Assembly (NCBI RefSeq): GCF_004296575.1 | Contig: NZ_SAYT01000002.1 | Coordinates: forward strand, 423,312 to 487,311 | Length of the DNA: 64,000 bases | Reading direction: 5' to 3' | DNA from: Dyella amyloliquefaciens | Lineage (GTDB): Bacteria > Pseudomonadota > Gammaproteobacteria > Xanthomonadales > Rhodanobacteraceae | Shown here: positions 61,989 through 64,000 of the stretch, piece by piece | Position numbering within the stretch: the stretch's first letter is position 1 | Layout of the letters: each line of letters begins with the position of its first letter | Made by a program: the position numbers and the translations under genes | Notes under the pieces: model-generated | Seen by the model: the letters and a program-made list of their open reading frames with translations, nothing else | The model's database searches: none | What the model was told of the DNA's origin: nothing

Positions 61989-63238
61989 CGATCCACCCTC
62001 TGCTCTGCTGCATCGCCGCTATAACCTTCCACCCCGCTGCCAGCGACGGTTCCGATTACCCCCGTCCCCGCCACGATTTGGCGAATTCGGTGATTTCCGG
62101 TGTCAGCGATATAGATGTTTCCGGATTGATCAATCGCCACGTTGCCCGTTGGAATATTCAGCCGCGCAGACTTCGCTGGCCCGCCATCGCCACGGTGTCC
62201 CGCCCAGCCCGTCCCCGCGATGGTTGTGATGATGCCGGTCTGCGCATCCACCTTGCGGATGCAGTGGTTGAAGGTGTCGGTGATATACAGTTGGCCACTG
62301 TGATCGACCGCTATACCTCGTGGCGAGTTGAGCTGGGCGTTTACCGCGGGGCCGCCATCGCCGCGATACCCTGGCTGACCGTTACCAGCGACGACTGTCG
62401 CCATACCCGTGGCCGCCGCAACTTTGATGACGCGATGCCCCCCATCTTGGGCGATGTACAAATTGCCTGTTTGATCGACAGCGATGCCCGACGGACCGCT
62501 GACCTCGATGTCGAGCGCCGCGCCTTCGTATTTTCGGCACCGTGCTAATTCTACCCCCGCCGTGCCGTGTTCCCGGCAATATTCTTCGTAGCTGCCATAC
62601 AGATGGCCTGCGCCATCGCTGAAGACGCCAGTACCATTGCCAGCCACGGTTCGGATAACGTGAGTGTGCGCATCGACTTTGCGAACACGATTGTTGGCCG
62701 TGTCGGCGACATAGATATTGCCGTCGACATCCACTGCGACCGATTCAGGGCTATCCAATCGAGCCTGTGTCGACTCCACTCCCTCACCGAGAAACCCGCC
62801 CCCACCGAAACCCGAGCCAGCAACGGTGCCGATGATACCGGTCCGCGCATCGACCATTTGGACGCGATTCCCTTCCGCCTCGACGATATAGAGATTGTCG
62901 GCACCATCAATAGCCACACCGTAGGGCTGCTGAAGGCTAGCTTTGAGTGCCGTGGTGCTGCCTCCGTCGTGGGCATCGACGCCATCCCCCGCCACGGTGC
63001 GGATGCCGCCTGTCCGCCGGTCCACTTTGCGGATACGGTGATTGACCATGTCCGCGATAATCAGGTCGCCCGCGCCGTTGACGGCAACGCCGGTTGGCGA
63101 GCTAAGGTTCGCCGCAAGTGCCGCCGTGGGGATTTGAGACCTGTCCACTGCATGTTGCGGATGGCTTAATGCGACGACTATCACGAGCCCCACGCCTAGT
63201 AACGCGATCCTCGACAACTTCGGAAGGCCCAATCTCAT
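61985..63238 (-). CDS. Exported or anchored six-bladed NHL-repeat propeller protein
   Basis: 417 aa from MRLGLPKLSRIALLGVGLVI at 63238; upstream Mets at 63268 and 63352 also keep the frame. One hydrophobic segment (about 10-28) acts as signal or anchor. Six NHL blades follow, each with a P-x-G-[VI]-A-[VI]-D start and xxYIADxxNHRIRKV core, e.g. PRGIAVDHSGQLYITDTFNH. Blade 3 is enlarged by about 25 residues with two Cys (EEYCREHGTAGVELARCRKY). NHL propellers bind proteins, sugars or RNA; here a periplasmic partner is likely, and the coupled ankyrin protein is the obvious candidate. Confidence 0.85.
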   Translation of the reverse strand: MRLGLPKLSRIALLGVGLVIVVALSHPQHAVDRSQIPTAALAANLSSPTGVAVNGAGDLIIADMVNHRIRKVDRRTGGIRTVAGDGVDAHDGGSTTALKASLQQPYGVAIDGADNLYIVEAEGNRVQMVDARTGIIGTVAGSGFGGGGFLGEGVESTQARLDSPESVAVDVDGNIYVADTANNRVRKVDAHTHVIRTVAGNGTGVFSDGAGHLYGSYEEYCREHGTAGVELARCRKYEGAALDIEVSGPSGIAVDQTGNLYIAQDGGHRVIKVAAATGMATVVAGNGQPGYRGDGGPAVNAQLNSPRGIAVDHSGQLYITDTFNHCIRKVDAQTGIITTIAGTGWAGHRGDGGPAKSARLNIPTGNVAIDQSGNIYIADTGNHRIRQIVAGTGVIGTVAGSGVEGYSGDAAEQRVDR

Positions 63239-63485
63239 AGGTGCTACCCCTTTTACCAGGCAGTCCATACGCCCACGTAAAGGTAAGCATGACCGAATTG
63301 CCATCCGCATAGGATCGGATGAGTCCGAAATGTTCTTGTACGGACCGGACACATGGAACGCTAATCAGCGACTGTTGCGCCGTCGTTTTTCCAGATTGTC
63401 GGAAGAGGTGCTGCTAGCCCTTGCTACCGATCAAGTTGCTGGCATGCGACGTCGCAAATGCCCACTACGCCGCGAAAAAGGGCCG
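63239..63485. other. Upstream region of the NHL gene, no gene seen
   Basis: About 250 bases of lower GC without a credible frame. It should contain the promoter of the NHL-ankyrin pair on the minus strand, but I found no consensus pair. A plus-strand frame at 63330-63563 becomes repetitive (KGPPEKGPE...) and is not considered a gene. Confidence 0.45.
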
Positions 63486-63887
63486 CCCGAAAAAGGGCCG
63501 GAGGTAGTTAAACGGTCACCCCGCCCGAAAAAGGGCCCCCGAAAAAGTGCCGGAGGTAGTTAAACGGTCACCCCGTCGGCGCCCAGCGTGCTGGAAGGTT
63601 TCTTGGCCATGCGTCAGGCGCCGATGAGGCTTTCGAGCGGGATGTCGAGGTTCTTGTGCAGGTTACGCACCATCTCCATGGTGAGGCCGCGCTTGCGGTT
63701 GAGCACTTCGTAGACGCGATTGGGTTTGCCAATGGACGGCACGAGATCCTTGGGCGTGAGGCCTTGCTGCTCCATGCGGAACTTGATGGCCTCGATGGGA
63801 TCGGCAGCCTCGATCGTGAAGTGCTTGGCTTCGTAGCTTTCGATGACCACCCGAAAAAGGGCCGGAGGTAGTTAAACGGTCACCCCG
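63486..63887. repeat. Three copies of a 38-bp junction repeat
   Basis: Units of about 38 bases starting CCCGAAAAAG and ending GGTCACCCCG occur at 63486-63523, 63538-63575 and 63850-63887, with a further partial CCCGAAAAAGGGCCC at 63524-63538. They mark the boundaries of the 312-bp duplication that follows. The minus strand reads GGTGACCGTTTAACTACCTC, possibly an IS or integration scar not identified. Confidence 0.85.
63614..63850 (-). pseudogene. HigA-like antitoxin, N-terminally truncated copy
   Basis: 78 aa: VIESYEAKHFTIEAADPIEA, then the HTH IKFRMEQQGLTPKDLVPSIG, NRVYEVLNRKRGLTMEMVRN and a closing IPLESLIGA. This is the C-terminal two thirds of HigA-family antitoxins. The first 40-50 residues expected in the family are missing because the 5' side joins the repeat at 63850. 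It may still make an HTH protein (ATG at 63850), but no HigB toxin is visible. Family assignment is confident; function of this truncated form is not. Confidence 0.75.
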
Positions 63888-63925
63888 TCGGCGCCCAGCG
63901 TGCTGGAAGGTTTCTTGTCCATGCG

Positions 63926-64000
63926 TCAGGCGCCGATGAGGCTTTCGAGCGGGATGTCGAGGTTCTTGTGCAGGTTACGCACCATCTCCATGGTGAGGCC
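63926..64000 (-). CDS. HigA-like antitoxin, second copy (runs off the window)
   Basis: The 3'-terminal 24 codons plus stop of the same HigA-like gene, identical in the visible part to the first copy. Because it is the copy further upstream on the minus strand, it may be the intact parental gene continuing beyond base 64000. Confidence 0.7.
   Translation of the reverse strand, partial: GLTMEMVRNLHKNLDIPLESLIGA

Larger units (their letters stand above)
63551..64000. repeat. 312-bp tandem duplication, second copy cut by window end
   Basis: From CGGAGGTAGT at 63551 the sequence recurs at 63863, a constant offset of 312 bases through to the window end, with one difference seen (GGCCAT versus GTCCAT). 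The unit carries the 3' part of a HigA-like gene plus a short downstream start (ATGGCCAAGAAACC...). More copies may lie beyond the window. Confidence 0.93.

Noticed and set aside
63330..63563. 77-codon plus-strand frame upstream of the NHL gene
   Set aside because: Its second half is low-complexity translation of the junction repeats and the first half matches nothing.
63486..63887. Short repeats at the right end considered as a CRISPR array
   Set aside because: Spacing between units is irregular (about 14 and 275 bases), there are no unique spacers of equal length, and no cas genes are nearby.

Overview
The window is GC-rich, dense bacterial chromosome. Gene content and order point to a gammaproteobacterium of the Xanthomonadales/Lysobacterales, probably the Rhodanobacteraceae (Dyella, Rhodanobacter or Luteibacter-like). 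The signs are a his operon headed by a TrpR/YerC-type regulator, the pyrG-kdsA-eno-ftsB-ispD-ispF series, a tandem pair of APC permeases, divergent lrp/ald, and many REPIN-like hairpins. The genus is inference; no rRNA gene is present. Stop/start overlaps of the ATGA type are very common, so much of the window is translationally coupled.

Layout: 1-7475 (minus) is a housekeeping run for CTP, KDO-8-P, enolase, FtsB, the isoprenoid enzymes IspD and IspF, MgtE and TruD (cut by the window edge). 7865-11892 (minus) is cyoABCD, a cytochrome bo3 quinol oxidase. 12117-21976 carries an Xaa-Pro aminopeptidase, parE, a cysteine-synthase-fold enzyme, 3-hydroxyanthranilate dioxygenase, a Nudix hydrolase and two paralogous amino-acid permeases. 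22509-26104 holds a Tat-exported HiPIP, methionine salvage mtnB-mtnD-mtnC and a C13-type peptidase. 26117-31464 (minus) is a sulfate ABC transporter with an FAD/NAD(P)-binding protein. 31762-39273 (minus) is a complete histidine operon: regulator, then hisG-D-C-B-H-A-F-IE. 39613-42198 is a MarR regulator with an efflux pump and a DUF998-like membrane protein. 42266-45621 holds a long histidine/aromatic ammonia-lyase and hisS, followed by tRNA-Pro(CGG) and divergent lrp/ald. 47901-55544 (minus) holds a VOC protein, a DUF455 protein, purF-cvpA-SPOR protein-folC and small genes. 55643-58500 (minus) is a MerR-regulated copper-type P-ATPase operon.

From about 58.5 kb to the end the character changes to an accessory region. 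It has an IS3-family element whose end is tandemly duplicated, then a translationally coupled pair of unrecognised function (a six-bladed NHL propeller protein and a three-TM ankyrin protein whose Cys-rich domain is predicted periplasmic), and then a 312-bp tandem duplication carrying the 3' part of a HigA-like antitoxin gene. This is the best place to look for something undescribed.

Two kinds of dispersed repeat are visible between genes: REPIN-like inverted pairs with core TGTAGGAGCGCACCCAGTGC (eight loci), and foldback elements with CATTCCGGC-type ends.
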